Positions 16,712 to 25,402 are shown, counted from the stretch's first letter. The stretch: 64,000 nucleotides of DNA from Clavibacter tessellarius (GCF_001618005.1 NZ_LQXA01000047.1:1-64000); one strand, 5' to 3'. Translations and numbers: made by a program. Notes: generated by a model from the letters alone, not told the origin.

Positions 16712-17677
16712 ATGAGCGCGCGCATCGAGGTGGAGGGGCCGGGCGGCCCCGAGGTCATGACCCTGACGGACGGCCCGGTGCCGGATCCCGGGCCCGGCGA
16801 GGTGCGGATCCGCGTGCACGCCGCGGGCGTCAACTTCATCGACACCTACCGCCGCAGCGGCGTCTACCCGATGGCGCACCCGTACGTGCCGGGATCCGAG
16901 GCCGCGGGCGTGATCGAGGCGCTCGGCGACGGCGTGGCCGGCGTGCACGTGGGCGACCGCGTCGCGACCGCCGAGGCCGAGGGCACGTACGCGCAGCACG
17001 CGCTCATCCGCGCGGAGACGCTGCTGCCCGTGCCCGACGGCGTGGGCATGGAGGTCGCCGCGGCGCTCCCGCTCCAGGGCCTCACCGCGCACTACCTCGC
17101 GACGAGCTCGTACCCGGCCGGTCCCGGCGATCGCGCGCTCGTGCACGCGGGCGCCGGCGGCGTGGGCCTCCTCCTCACCCAGCTGCTCGCGGATCGCGGG
17201 GTCGAGGTGATCACGACCGTCTCCACCGAGGAGAAGGCGGCGCTCTCGCGCGCAGCCGGCGCCACGCACGTGCTCGGCTACGACGACGTGCCCGTGCGCG
17301 TCCGCGAGCTCACCGACGGGCGCGGCGTCGACGTGGTCTACGACGGCGTGGGCCGCGACACGTTCGACGGGTCGCTCGCCTCCCTGCGCATCCGCGGGAC
17401 GCTCGTGCTCTTCGGCGGCGCGAGCGGGCAGGTGCCGCCCTTCGACCTGCAGCGGCTCAACTCGGGCGGATCCCTCTCCGTCACCCGCCCCACGCTCGCG
17501 CACTTCCTGCTCGACGCGGAGGAGCGGCGGTGGCGCGCGGGCGAGCTGTTCGAGGCGGTGCTCGACGGATCCCTCGACGTGCGGGTCGGCGCGACGTACG
17601 CGCTCGCCGACGCGGCCCGTGCGCACGAGGACCTCGAGGCCCGGCGCACGACGGGGTCGATCGTCCTGATCCCCTGA
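16712..17677 (+). CDS. Quinone oxidoreductase-like zinc-independent MDR protein
   Basis: A 321-aa medium-chain dehydrogenase/reductase of the QOR type: GroES-like N-terminal domain (HAAGVNFIDTYRRSGVYP, VPGSEAAGVIEALG, VGDRVA), NADPH-binding Rossmann domain with HAGAGGVGLLLTQL, and the C-terminal SLSVTRPTLAHFL typical of quinone reductases. Zinc-ligand cysteines are absent, as expected. It should reduce quinones or enones with NADPH. The start at 16712 (MSARIEVEG) is the natural domain start; the longer open frame upstream overlaps the membrane-protein gene in another frame. Confidence 0.92.
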   Translation: MSARIEVEGPGGPEVMTLTDGPVPDPGPGEVRIRVHAAGVNFIDTYRRSGVYPMAHPYVPGSEAAGVIEALGDGVAGVHVGDRVATAEAEGTYAQHALIRAETLLPVPDGVGMEVAAALPLQGLTAHYLATSSYPAGPGDRALVHAGAGGVGLLLTQLLADRGVEVITTVSTEEKAALSRAAGATHVLGYDDVPVRVRELTDGRGVDVVYDGVGRDTFDGSLASLRIRGTLVLFGGASGQVPPFDLQRLNSGGSLSVTRPTLAHFLLDAEERRWRAGELFEAVLDGSLDVRVGATYALADAARAHEDLEARRTTGSIVLIP

Positions 17678-17721
17678 GGCCGGATCGGCGGGCTCGCACC
17701 GGCACCGCCTAGCCTCGTCGC

Positions 17722-18792
17722 ATGCCCGCATCCGGATCCGCGCCGACGCGCCTCGGCTTCCTCACCACCGGCCCGTTCGACCCGGCCGACCCCGCGACCG
17801 GCCTCGAGGAGGCGCTCCGGCTCGTGGAGCTCGGCGACGCGCTCGGCCTCGACACCGCCTGGCTCCGCCCCGACCACCTCCGGCACGCCATCTCCTCCCC
17901 CGTCGCGATGCTCGCCGCCGCCTCGCAGCGCGCGCGCCGCATCGGCCTCGGCACCGCGTCCATCCCCGTGCGCGCCGAGAACCCGCTCCGCCTCGCCGAG
18001 GACCTCGCGACCGTCGACCTCCTCTCCGGCGGCCGCCTCCGCCCCGGCCTCTCGGTCGGCAGCCCGAAGCGCGTCGCCGCGGTCGACCGGGCCGTGCATC
18101 CGACGACGGCCGAGCACGAGGAGCCGGGGCGCGAGCGCCTCCTGCGCTTCCGCGACCTGCTGCGCGGCGGCCGGGTGCCGGGCGCGGACGACCGGCCCGA
18201 CGGATCGCACGACGCGCACGACGCGCACGACGAGGAGGCCCTCACCCCCACGGTGCAGCCGGCGTCCCCCGGCCTCGCCGACCGCTTGGGGTACGGCGCC
18301 GCGACCCTCCGCACGGCGGCGTGGGCCGGATCCAACGGCTTCCGCCTGCTCTCCTCGGACGTGACCGAGCGCGGGTCGGGCGCCGCCGGCTTCGCGGCCG
18401 ACCAGCGCGGCCTCATCGACGCCTACCGGGCGGCGCACCCGGATCCGGCCGCCGCGCACGTCACGCTCGCACTCGTGGTGGTGCCCACCGACGGCGCGAC
18501 GGCCGAGCAGATCGCCCGGTACCGGGCCGACGCCGCGTCGCGCGCCGAGCGGGCCCGGCGCGCCGACCAGTCGGAGGATCCCGGGGCCGCCTCGAGCATG
18601 GTCCGCGCGCCGGACCTGGTGGGCCCGTCCGACGAGCTCGCCGCCGCGCTCCTGGCGCACCCGGCTGTGCAGGCCGCCGACGAGCTCGCGATCGCGCTGC
18701 CCGCCGGACTGCCCGCGGCCGATCTCGCGCGGATCCTCACCGACGTCGCCGAGCGCCTCGGCCCCGCGCTCGGCTGGTCGCCCGCGGCCTGA
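17722..18792 (+). CDS. Luciferase-like (LLM) flavin monooxygenase family protein
   Basis: A 356-aa protein with the bacterial-luciferase TIM-barrel pattern: LGFLTTGPFDP, GLDTAWLRPDHL, RIGLGTASIPVRAENPLRLAEDLATVDLLSGGRL, then SNGFRLLSSDV and a C-terminal helical region. These enzymes use reduced flavin (FMNH2 or F420); the substrate is unknown. A His/Asp-rich insert (SHDAHDAHDEEA, about residues 168-180) is unusual for the family. TAGCCT ends exactly 6 nt before the ATG, a leaderless promoter. A perfect long hairpin follows. Confidence 0.88.
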   Translation: MPASGSAPTRLGFLTTGPFDPADPATGLEEALRLVELGDALGLDTAWLRPDHLRHAISSPVAMLAAASQRARRIGLGTASIPVRAENPLRLAEDLATVDLLSGGRLRPGLSVGSPKRVAAVDRAVHPTTAEHEEPGRERLLRFRDLLRGGRVPGADDRPDGSHDAHDAHDEEALTPTVQPASPGLADRLGYGAATLRTAAWAGSNGFRLLSSDVTERGSGAAGFAADQRGLIDAYRAAHPDPAAAHVTLALVVVPTDGATAEQIARYRADAASRAERARRADQSEDPGAASSMVRAPDLVGPSDELAAALLAHPAVQAADELAIALPAGLPAADLARILTDVAERLGPALGWSPAA

Positions 18793-18805
18793 CCCGCTGC
18801 ACGCA

Positions 18806-18846
18806 CGACGACGCCCCTCCCGCGCACGGCGGGAGGGGCGTCGTCG
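18806..18846. terminator. Bidirectional terminator, 18-bp perfect stem
   Basis: Arms 18806-18823 and 18829-18846 are perfectly complementary with a 5-nt loop (GCACG). The hairpin lies between the LLM gene and the convergent MFS gene. No T tract. Confidence 0.85.
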
Positions 18847-18859
18847 ATCCGGGCGGGGA

Positions 18860-20443
18860 TCAGTGCATGCTCACGGCCTCGGTCGAGGCGCCCTCGCGGA
18901 AGCGCTCGATCGGGACGCGCACCATCGACCAGGAGATGATCGAGGCGCAGGCCACGCCGATCGCCGCCGCCAGGAACACCACGTGGTACCCGTCGACCTG
19001 CTGCTGGAGCCGGTCCTGGACGCCGTCGGTCGTCGCCGCCGTGACCGCGGACGCGAACAGCGCCGTGAAGACGGCCGTGCCGATGGATCCGCCGATCTGC
19101 TGCGTGCCCGTGAGCGCCGCGCCCGCGACGCCCGCGTCCCGCGGCTCGATGCCGGAGAGCGCCACGTTCTGCATCGGCACGAACACGCATGCGAGCCCGA
19201 TGCCGAGGAGGATCTGGCCGGGCAGCACCTGCACGACGTACGCGCCGTCGACCGTGATCCGGCTGAACCAGAGGAGCCCGGCGGCAGCGATCAGCGGCCC
19301 GACCGTCATGAGGATGCGCGGGCCCACCCTCGGCAGGAGCCGCGCGACCTGCGGCGCCGTGAGCATGATGGTCGCGGCCATCGGCAGCGACGCGAGGCCC
19401 GAGATCAGCGGCGACATGCCGAGCACGATCTGGAAGTGCAGCGTGAGGTAGAGCAGCCCGCCGAGGAGCGCCGCGCCCACCATCACCGACGTGAGGTAGG
19501 CGCCGCCGCGCGTGCGGTCGGCCACGACGCGGAGCGGCAGCAGCGGGTTGCGCGCCTTCGACTCCCACCAGACGAACGCGACCATGATGCCCACGCCTAG
19601 CGCGAGGAAGCCGATGGTGTCGAGCTGGCCCCAGCCGTTCTCGGCGCGGGAGAAGCCGTAGACGATGGAGGCGAGGCCGACCGTGACGAGCAGCGCGCCG
19701 GGCACGTCGTAGCTGCGGTCGCCGTCGGCGCGGCTCTCCTTCACGAGCGGGATGCCCGCGACGATCGCCACGATCGCGATGGGCACGTTGACGAGCAGGC
19801 ACCAGTGCCAGCTGAGGTACTCCGTGAGCACCCCGCCGAGCAGCAGGCCGACGGCCGCGCCGGATCCGGCGATCGTGCCGTAGACCGCGAACGCCTTGAC
19901 GCGGTCGGGCCCGGACGGGAACGTCACCGACAGCAGCGCGAGCGCGGCGGGCGCGAGGAGCGCCGCGAAGACGCCCTGCAGTCCGCGGGCGATGAGGAGC
20001 ATCTCGCTCGAGACGGCGAATCCGCCGAGCGCGCTGGCCGCAGCGAAGCCCACCATGCCGAGGAGGAAGGAGCGCTTGCGACCCCAGTAGTCGGCGACGC
20101 GGCCGCCGAGCAGGAGGAGCGAGCCGAACGCGAGCGCGTAGACGGTGACGACCCAGGTGCGGTCGGCGTCGGTCATGCCGAGGTCGCGCTGCGCGGCGGG
20201 CAGGGCGATGTTCACGATGGTGCCGTCGAGCACGACCATGAGCTGGGCGAGCGCGACGACGGCGAGGAGGATCCACTTGCTGCGGGCGGAGGTCGCGTCC
20301 GGGGCGGCGGGGGCGGCGGCCTCGGCGGAGGCGGCCGGACCGGCGGGAGAGGTGGAGGGCGTTGCGTGCTCAGGGGTGCGTGCGTGCGAGATCTGATGCT
20401 CCTGGATGGTCGTGCGGCGCCCGGGCGGGCGAGGACGGTCCAA
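18860..20443 (-). CDS. MFS drug exporter, DHA2 (14-helix, EmrB/QacA) family
   Basis: A 14-TM proton-coupled exporter. Helix 1 carries LAQLMVVLDGTIVNIALP (the DHA2 motif), loop 2-3 GGRVADYWGRKR, helix 5 GSGAAVGLLLGGVL (motif C). Likely substrates are toxic small molecules. The only conventional start in frame before helix 1 is the TTG at 20443, but it overlaps the apparent -10 (TAGATT, 20447-20442), so it probably is not on the mRNA. The best ribosome site, AGGAG, sits 6 nt before an ATC codon at 20392, giving 510 aa. Divergent TetR gene with a 24-bp palindromic operator. Confidence 0.92.
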   Translation of the reverse strand: MDRPRPPGRRTTIQEHQISHARTPEHATPSTSPAGPAASAEAAAPAAPDATSARSKWILLAVVALAQLMVVLDGTIVNIALPAAQRDLGMTDADRTWVVTVYALAFGSLLLLGGRVADYWGRKRSFLLGMVGFAAASALGGFAVSSEMLLIARGLQGVFAALLAPAALALLSVTFPSGPDRVKAFAVYGTIAGSGAAVGLLLGGVLTEYLSWHWCLLVNVPIAIVAIVAGIPLVKESRADGDRSYDVPGALLVTVGLASIVYGFSRAENGWGQLDTIGFLALGVGIMVAFVWWESKARNPLLPLRVVADRTRGGAYLTSVMVGAALLGGLLYLTLHFQIVLGMSPLISGLASLPMAATIMLTAPQVARLLPRVGPRILMTVGPLIAAAGLLWFSRITVDGAYVVQVLPGQILLGIGLACVFVPMQNVALSGIEPRDAGVAGAALTGTQQIGGSIGTAVFTALFASAVTAATTDGVQDRLQQQVDGYHVVFLAAAIGVACASIISWSMVRVPIERFREGASTEAVSMH

Positions 20444-20466
20444 TCTAGGGCCGCCCTGAGCACAGA

Positions 20467-20490
20467 GTCAAACGAACCGGTTCGTTTGAC
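20467..20490. promoter_or_regulatory. Perfect 24-bp palindrome, TetR operator
   Basis: Half site GTCAAACGAACC followed by its exact reverse complement. It lies directly upstream of the tetR -10 (TACGCT, 20492-20497). On the other strand its last bases form the -35 (TTGACT) of the MFS promoter, 18 bp from TAGATT. Repressor binding would block both divergent promoters. Confidence 0.88.
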
Positions 20491-20503
20491 ATACGCTGTT
20501 CAC

Positions 20504-21109
20504 ATGGCAGCGACGACGGGGTCCGCCCGATCCACCACCGACGAGAAGCAGGACGACGTCCGGCACCGCATCCTCCTGGCCGCACGCGAGGAGTTCGCCG
20601 CGCACGGGCTGGCGGGCGCGCGGGTCGACCGCATCGCCCGCTCGGGCCGCGCGAGCAAGGAGCGGCTCTACGCGCACTTCACCGACAAGGAGTCGCTGTT
20701 CCACGCGGTGCTGAAGCTCAACGGCGTCGAGTTCTTCTCCGCCGTGACGCTGGATCCCGCCGACCTCCCCGGCTTCGTCGGCCAGCTCTTCGACCACGCG
20801 TACGAGCACCCGCAGCACCGCCGCATGCTCGCGTGGGCCCGGCTCGACGGCCTGGAGCTCGACGTGCCGCACAGCGCGACGTCGCCGTCGGCCAAGGTGC
20901 AGGCGGTCCGTCGCGGGCAGGAGGAGGGGCACATCGACCCGTCGTGGGATCCGCAGCGCCTCCTCACGATGCTGTTCGCGCTCGCGCAGGCGTGGGTGCA
21001 GTCGCCGTACCCGGCCATGCACGCGGACGGCCCGAAGGCGCGCGCCGCCGACCGGGCGGCCGTCGTGGAGGCCGCCCGACGGATCATCACGGCGCCACCC
21101 GCGCGGTAG
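20504..21109 (+). CDS. TetR/AcrR-family repressor
   Basis: A 201-aa regulator. The N-terminal HTH is RHRILLAAREEFAAHGLAGARVDRIARSGRASKERLYAHFTDKESLF (about 20-67), followed by a helical ligand/dimer domain. It is divergent from the MFS exporter, with a perfect palindrome in between, so it very likely represses the exporter and itself until a toxic ligand binds. TACGCT ends 6 nt before the ATG, a leaderless mRNA; the longer open frame upstream is an artefact. Confidence 0.93.
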   Translation: MAATTGSARSTTDEKQDDVRHRILLAAREEFAAHGLAGARVDRIARSGRASKERLYAHFTDKESLFHAVLKLNGVEFFSAVTLDPADLPGFVGQLFDHAYEHPQHRRMLAWARLDGLELDVPHSATSPSAKVQAVRRGQEEGHIDPSWDPQRLLTMLFALAQAWVQSPYPAMHADGPKARAADRAAVVEAARRIITAPPAR

Positions 21110-21199
21110 GCGTCCGGCCGGCGGCGCATCCGTCACGGCACCCTGCGGATTCGCCGGATGAGGGAGACGCCTCCCAGGACCCGCCCGTAGCGTTGGGGC

Positions 21200-21556
21200 A
21201 TGTCCGACACCCTGACCCGCGAGTTCGAGGCGGGGTCCAGCCACTCCCACCCCCTCCGCCGGTTCCTGCGTCGCTGCCGGGCCTGGATCGAGCTGCACCC
21301 GAAGGCGCGCTGGCTCTACCGGATCCTGGTCGGCCTGCTCGGCGTGGGCATCGTGCTCGTCGGCATCGTGCTCATCCCGCTGCCCGGTCCCGGCTGGCTC
21401 ATCGTCTTCCTCGGCATCGCGGTGCTCGGCACCGAGTTCCCCGCCGCGCACCGCGTGAACGTCTTCCTCAAGCGCCAGCTCCACCGCTTCTGGGACGCGT
21501 GGCGCCGCTGGCGCGCTTCCCGCGCCGCCCGCAAGGCGGAGCGCGTCCGCCGCTGA
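21200..21556 (+). CDS. PGPGW-motif transmembrane protein (TIGR02611-like)
   Basis: A 118-aa membrane protein with basic ends and two helices (about 41-60 and 65-80). Between them lies PLPGPGWLIVFLG, the signature of the PGPGW / TIGR02611 family common in actinobacteria and of unknown role. TAGCGT ends 6 nt before the ATG (leaderless). A 19-bp hairpin follows the stop. Confidence 0.87.
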   Translation: MSDTLTREFEAGSSHSHPLRRFLRRCRAWIELHPKARWLYRILVGLLGVGIVLVGIVLIPLPGPGWLIVFLGIAVLGTEFPAAHRVNVFLKRQLHRFWDAWRRWRASRAARKAERVRR

Positions 21557-21564
21557 CCACCGCG

Positions 21565-21604
21565 CGACGAGAGCGGCCGCCCCTCGGGGCGGCCGCTCTC
21601 GTCG
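21565..21604. terminator. Bidirectional terminator, 19-bp perfect stem
   Basis: Arms 21565-21583 and 21586-21604 (CGACGAGAGCGGCCGCCCC and complement) with a 2-nt formal loop lie between the PGPGW gene and the convergent oxidoreductase gene. Confidence 0.85.
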
Positions 21605-21623
21605 TGTGAGGCGTCGCGGCGGA

Positions 21624-22697
21624 TCAGCTCGCGAGCGCCGGGTAGTCGGTGTAGCCCTCGGCGCCAGGGCCGTAGAACGTGGCCGGGTTCGGCTCGTTCG
21701 TGGGGGCGCCGGACTCCCAGCGCTCGACGAGGTCGGGGTTCGCGATGACCATGCGGCCCACGGCCACGACGTCGGCCGTGCCCTCGTCGACGAGCTGGAC
21801 AGCCTCGTCGTACTCGGTCTGCACGCCGAAGCCGCTGTTGATCATGAGCGGTCCGCCGAACGTCTTCCGCAGGCCCTGCACGAGCTCGCCCGCGGGCTCC
21901 GCGTGCAGGATGCTCACGTACGCCATGCCGAGGGGCGCGATGCCGGACAGCAGCGCCTCGTAGGTGGCGCGCGTCTCGTCGGCGTCCTCCTCGAGCACGT
22001 CCTGGATGTTGTGCGACGGCGAGATGCGGATGCCGACGCGGTCCGCGCCGATCTCGCGCGCGACCGCGTGGGCCACGTCGATGCCGAGCTTGGCGCGGGC
22101 CGCGGGCGATCCGCCGTACGCGTCCGTGCGCACGTTCGACACGGGCGACAGGAACTCGTGCAGCAGGTAGCCGTTGGCGGAGTGGATCTCGACGCCGTCG
22201 AACCCGGCGTCGACCGCGTTGCGCGCGGCGACCGTGAGCTCGTCGACGATGAGCGGGACCTCGTCGGTCTCCGGCTCGCTCGGCACGGGGTAGGGCTTCT
22301 TGCCGGTGGGCACGTGCACCTCGCCCTGGATCGCGATGGCGCTCGGAGCGAGCAGCGGGAGGCCGCCCGTGATGTCCTCGTGCGAGACGCGGCCGCCGTG
22401 CATGAGCTGCATGACGAGGCGGCCGCCCGCGGCGTGCACCGCCTCGGTGACCCGGCGCCAGCCGGCGATCTGCTCGTCCGTCACGATGCCGGGCTGTCCC
22501 GGGTACGCCTTGCTGCGCTCGCTGGTGAACACGCCCTCGGTGACGATGAGGCCGGTGGATGCGCGCTGGCGGTAGTGCTCGACGATCAGGTCGCCGGGGA
22601 CGCCGTGCTCGTCGGCCCGCATGCGGGTCAGGGGCGCCATGGCGACGCGGTTGGGGAGCTCGAGGGCGCCCAGGGTGACGGGGGAGAAGAGCTTCAC
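21624..22697 (-). CDS. Old yellow enzyme family NADH:flavin oxidoreductase (NemA-like)
   Basis: A 357-aa FMN-binding TIM barrel: MKLFSPVTLGALELPNRVAMAPLTRMRA at the N terminus, the catalytic pair region DGVEIHSANGYLLHEFLSPVSNVRTDAYGG, and a C-terminal GRMVIANPDLVERW. It reduces activated C=C bonds (N-ethylmaleimide, nitroesters, enones) with NAD(P)H. The start is the GTG at 22697 with AAGGAT upstream; the longer frame to 22736 has no ribosome site. Monocistronic between the RDD gene and a strong terminator. Confidence 0.94.
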   Translation of the reverse strand: MKLFSPVTLGALELPNRVAMAPLTRMRADEHGVPGDLIVEHYRQRASTGLIVTEGVFTSERSKAYPGQPGIVTDEQIAGWRRVTEAVHAAGGRLVMQLMHGGRVSHEDITGGLPLLAPSAIAIQGEVHVPTGKKPYPVPSEPETDEVPLIVDELTVAARNAVDAGFDGVEIHSANGYLLHEFLSPVSNVRTDAYGGSPAARAKLGIDVAHAVAREIGADRVGIRISPSHNIQDVLEEDADETRATYEALLSGIAPLGMAYVSILHAEPAGELVQGLRKTFGGPLMINSGFGVQTEYDEAVQLVDEGTADVVAVGRMVIANPDLVERWESGAPTNEPNPATFYGPGAEGYTDYPALAS

Positions 22698-22851
22698 GTG
22701 GTGGATCCTTCGTCTCGCGGGTGGCCCGGCGCGCACGGCGACGGATCACGTCGGGATGCGGGCGGGGACCAGCGGCCCGGGCGGACCGCCTTCCGGGAAC
22801 ACGGACGGGCACGGACGCCATTCCTCGCCCGCTGCTTCTCCCAGGCGCTCG

Positions 22852-23523
22852 TCAGGGTCGACGGCGGCCGGGCGCGTCGGCGCGGCGGGGCGACGTCCAC
22901 GAGCGGTGCACGAGCACGATGTCGTCCGCGGCCAGATCGTGCCAGCCGCGCAGGAGGCGACGGGAGTCCCAGGCCACGGAGGCGTAGGGCAGCCACTCGA
23001 GGATGACCGGGCCGAAGGCGAAGCCGTTCTTCACGACGCCGCGGAGGAGGGCGCGCCGGAACCCCAGCGTGCCGGGCTCGGAGAAGCGCTGCACGCGGAT
23101 CCCGACCATGGCCTTGCCCGGCGTGGCACCCGTGCGGCCGAGCCACCACGCGGAGATGAGCAGGTAGGCGACCACGCTGATGGCGGCAGCCACCAGGGCC
23201 CCGCTGAAGTACGTGCGGAACACGTCCCGGGCGGCGGTGCTGCCGAGCCCCTCTGCATCGATGCGCTGGAGCGCCAGGGCGCGGAGCGAGAGGATCCACG
23301 CGAGCAGGCAGACGAAGACGACGACCAGGGCCACCGCGCGGTCCAGCATCACCCCCACCGCGCGTCGGCCGACACCGGCCAGGCGCCACTCCGGAGCGAT
23401 GTGCGGGGGCAACGGCCGCTGGTGGTACGGGAGGAGGCCGATGTCGAAGCCGGGCTGCGGGCCGACCGCACCCGCCGCCGTGCGGTCGTGTCGTGCGTGC
23501 TCCTGGTCGTGCGCGTCGCTCAT
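22852..23523 (-). CDS. RDD-family membrane protein
   Basis: A 223-aa protein: cytoplasmic His/Asp-rich N terminus (about 1-50), then the RDD domain with R-x-VGVMLDRAVALVVVF, helices at about 62-85 and 110-135, and GATPGKAMVGIRV, the family's conserved turn. RDD proteins are small membrane proteins, some of them cation/proton antiporters; the role here is open. AGGGGA lies just before the ATG at 23523. The C terminus is Arg/Pro-rich. Confidence 0.87.
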   Translation of the reverse strand: MSDAHDQEHARHDRTAAGAVGPQPGFDIGLLPYHQRPLPPHIAPEWRLAGVGRRAVGVMLDRAVALVVVFVCLLAWILSLRALALQRIDAEGLGSTAARDVFRTYFSGALVAAAISVVAYLLISAWWLGRTGATPGKAMVGIRVQRFSEPGTLGFRRALLRGVVKNGFAFGPVILEWLPYASVAWDSRRLLRGWHDLAADDIVLVHRSWTSPRRADAPGRRRP

Positions 23524-23691
23524 CGTGTCCCCTCGCGTCGGTGGCGCGCCCCTCCGACGCGGCGCAAGGGTACCGATTCCGAGCACGCCGGCAGGCCCGC
23601 GGCCCGCAAGGGTGACGTGCGCGCCGGGACGTGCTATGCGAGGGGCTCCTCCGCCTCTGCGCGCGCCGCGGCGCGGCCTGCAGCACGCAGC

Positions 23692-23725
23692 GAGGGCCCG
23701 GCACCCTCGCGGATGCCGGGCCCTC
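23692..23725 (-). terminator. Hairpin terminator of the SRPBCC operon
   Basis: A 12-bp perfect stem (GAGGGCCCGGCA / TGCCGGGCCCTC, 10-nt loop) lies just after the stop at 23758. The rest of the 23524-23757 gap shows nothing gene-like. Confidence 0.75.
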
Positions 23726-23757
23726 CCGGTCGTGCTGGACGTGCGGTGACGCTCGCG

Positions 23758-23994
23758 TCAGCCCTGGATCTCGCCGCGGGACACGGCCTCGGCGTACTTG
23801 CGGAGGTCTGGTCCGGGCTCGAAGTCGATGAACCGGCCCTTCAGCTGCTCGAAGAGGCGCTGGTACACGGTCTCCCAGTCCTTCCCCTCGAGCTCCTTCG
23901 CCGCCTGCTGCACGGCCTCCTGGAGCACGCGGTCGCTGTCGTCGAGGATCTTGTCGCGCGCCTCCTGGTTCCAGACGATCTCGGAGGTCTCCAT
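23758..23994 (-). CDS. Small helical protein coupled to the SRPBCC gene
   Basis: A 78-aa, acidic, helix-rich soluble protein (METSEIVWNQEARDKIL ... RFIDFEPGPDLRKYAEAV). I do not recognise the family. It begins two bases after the stop of the SRPBCC gene, so the pair is surely co-transcribed. The in-frame extension upstream shadows that gene in another frame. The lack of a Cys or signal peptide suggests a cytosolic partner. Confidence 0.8.
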   Translation of the reverse strand: METSEIVWNQEARDKILDDSDRVLQEAVQQAAKELEGKDWETVYQRLFEQLKGRFIDFEPGPDLRKYAEAVSRGEIQG

Positions 23995-23996
23995 GA

Positions 23997-24452
23997 TCAG
24001 GCCTGGACGTCCCCGCGCCAGGCGCCCTCTTCGGAGCCGCGCTTCTCGATGAACTCCTTGAAGTTCTTGAGGTCGCCCTTGATGACGTGGTCGTCGACGC
24101 CGATGACGGCGCCGACCTTCTCCACGAGGCCCTTCGCGGCCCAGTCCAGCTGGACGGTGACGCGGGTCTCGGTGTCGCTCAGCTTGTGGAAGGTGACGAC
24201 GCCAGCGTGGTCCTCGTCGCCGCCCGTGGAGTTCCAGGCGACGCGCTCGTCGGGGTGCTGCTCCGTGATGTTCGCCTCGAACGTGCGCTCGACGCCGCCG
24301 ATCTTGACCTTCCACTCGGTGAGCGTGTCGGTGACCTGCGTGATCGACTCCACGTAGCTGAGGAAGTTCGGGAACGACTCGAACTGGGTCCACTGGTTGT
24401 AGGCGGTGCTGACGGGGACGTTGACGTCGACGGTCTCGATTACCTGGGGCAT
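23997..24452 (-). CDS. SRPBCC-family (polyketide cyclase/dehydrase-like) protein
   Basis: A 151-aa START/SRPBCC fold: MPQVIETVDVNVPVSTAYNQWTQFESFPNFLSYVES, then strands with RVTVQLDWAAKG and a long C-terminal helix (HVIKGDLKNFKEFIEKRG). This subgroup has a deep hydrophobic pocket, but no catalytic role can be assigned. GAGGAGAAGCA precedes the ATG. It is the first gene of a two-gene operon. Confidence 0.9.
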   Translation of the reverse strand: MPQVIETVDVNVPVSTAYNQWTQFESFPNFLSYVESITQVTDTLTEWKVKIGGVERTFEANITEQHPDERVAWNSTGGDEDHAGVVTFHKLSDTETRVTVQLDWAAKGLVEKVGAVIGVDDHVIKGDLKNFKEFIEKRGSEEGAWRGDVQA

Positions 24453-24615
24453 TGCTTCTCCTCGTTCGATCTCGGTGCGTGGGGTCGGGTCGCGATGCGA
24501 CCCGGGAGCCCGGGCTCCGGTGAGGACACCGGGGTGGGCACGCGTCCGACGCTACGCCCGGCCCGCGACGGGAATCCTGCACCCGGGGAATGCACAGGCA
24601 ACGATCACGCGGCGG

Positions 24616-25365
24616 TCACGCCTCGCGCGGGGACGGGGTCGCCGGGCCCAGCATCCGGGTGAGGAAGGCGCGCGCCCACGTCGCGTAGACGCGCGACGCC
24701 TGGGCGGAGTCCGGGTCGCCGAGGTCGATGACGCTCTCGCTGGGGAACGGGACGGATACGACCGCGGGCCGCGACGCGATCACCTCGGCCGTGACCCGGT
24801 TGAGCAGGCGACCGTGCCGGGCGGCGATGGTGCGCCAGGGGCCGGGGAGGCCCGCGCTGTCGTTCAGCGGCGGCACCTCGGAGACGAACACGTGCGCCCC
24901 CGCGGGGAGGCCTCGGATGAGATCGTCGATGGTGGCGCACAGGAGCCGTCGCCAGGTGCGCTGCGGCGTGAGCCGGATGCTGTCGCCGACGCCCAGCATG
25001 AGCAGCACCACGTCGACGCCCTCCAGGAGCTCGGGATCGCGGACGGTGCCGGCCGCCGTGTGGATCGTGAGGTCGGAGAAGGGGCGCGTCGACCACTCGA
25101 CACCGCGGGCGGTGCGCCGGGACAGCTGGCGAGCGAAGTGGCCGGCCATGCCGAGCTCGTGCGAGAGGACGCCGAAGCCGACGGCGGTGGCCTCGCCCAT
25201 GACGAGGATGCGCTGCGGGGCGTCGCCCGGGACGGTGCCGGAGCCGGCGTCACGCGGGAAGACGTTGCTCTGCAGACCGGCGCGGAGGGCCAGGTACTGC
25301 ACGAAGATCACGGGTCGGACGACGCCCTGCACGACACGCCTCAGCCGACCTGCCACGCGCCGCAC
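24616..25365 (-). CDS. SGNH/GDSL-like hydrolase with an atypical block I
   Basis: A 249-aa protein with a basic, partly hydrophobic N terminus (QGVVRPVIFVQYLALRAGL) that may be a membrane anchor. Block I reads ILVMGEATAVGFGV, where canonical SGNH enzymes have GDS; here the position is GEA, so the nucleophile Ser is missing from its normal place. Later blocks are VVLLMLGVGDSIRLTP and VPPLNDSAGLPGP. It may be a non-catalytic or altered esterase-like protein. The start is the GTG at 25365; TAGCCT at 25392-25387 (minus strand) is a likely -10. Confidence 0.75.
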   Translation of the reverse strand: MRRVAGRLRRVVQGVVRPVIFVQYLALRAGLQSNVFPRDAGSGTVPGDAPQRILVMGEATAVGFGVLSHELGMAGHFARQLSRRTARGVEWSTRPFSDLTIHTAAGTVRDPELLEGVDVVLLMLGVGDSIRLTPQRTWRRLLCATIDDLIRGLPAGAHVFVSEVPPLNDSAGLPGPWRTIAARHGRLLNRVTAEVIASRPAVVSVPFPSESVIDLGDPDSAQASRVYATWARAFLTRMLGPATPSPREA

Positions 25366-25402
25366 CCCCCGGTGATCGTCGGATCCAGGCTACTCCCCCG
25401 GG

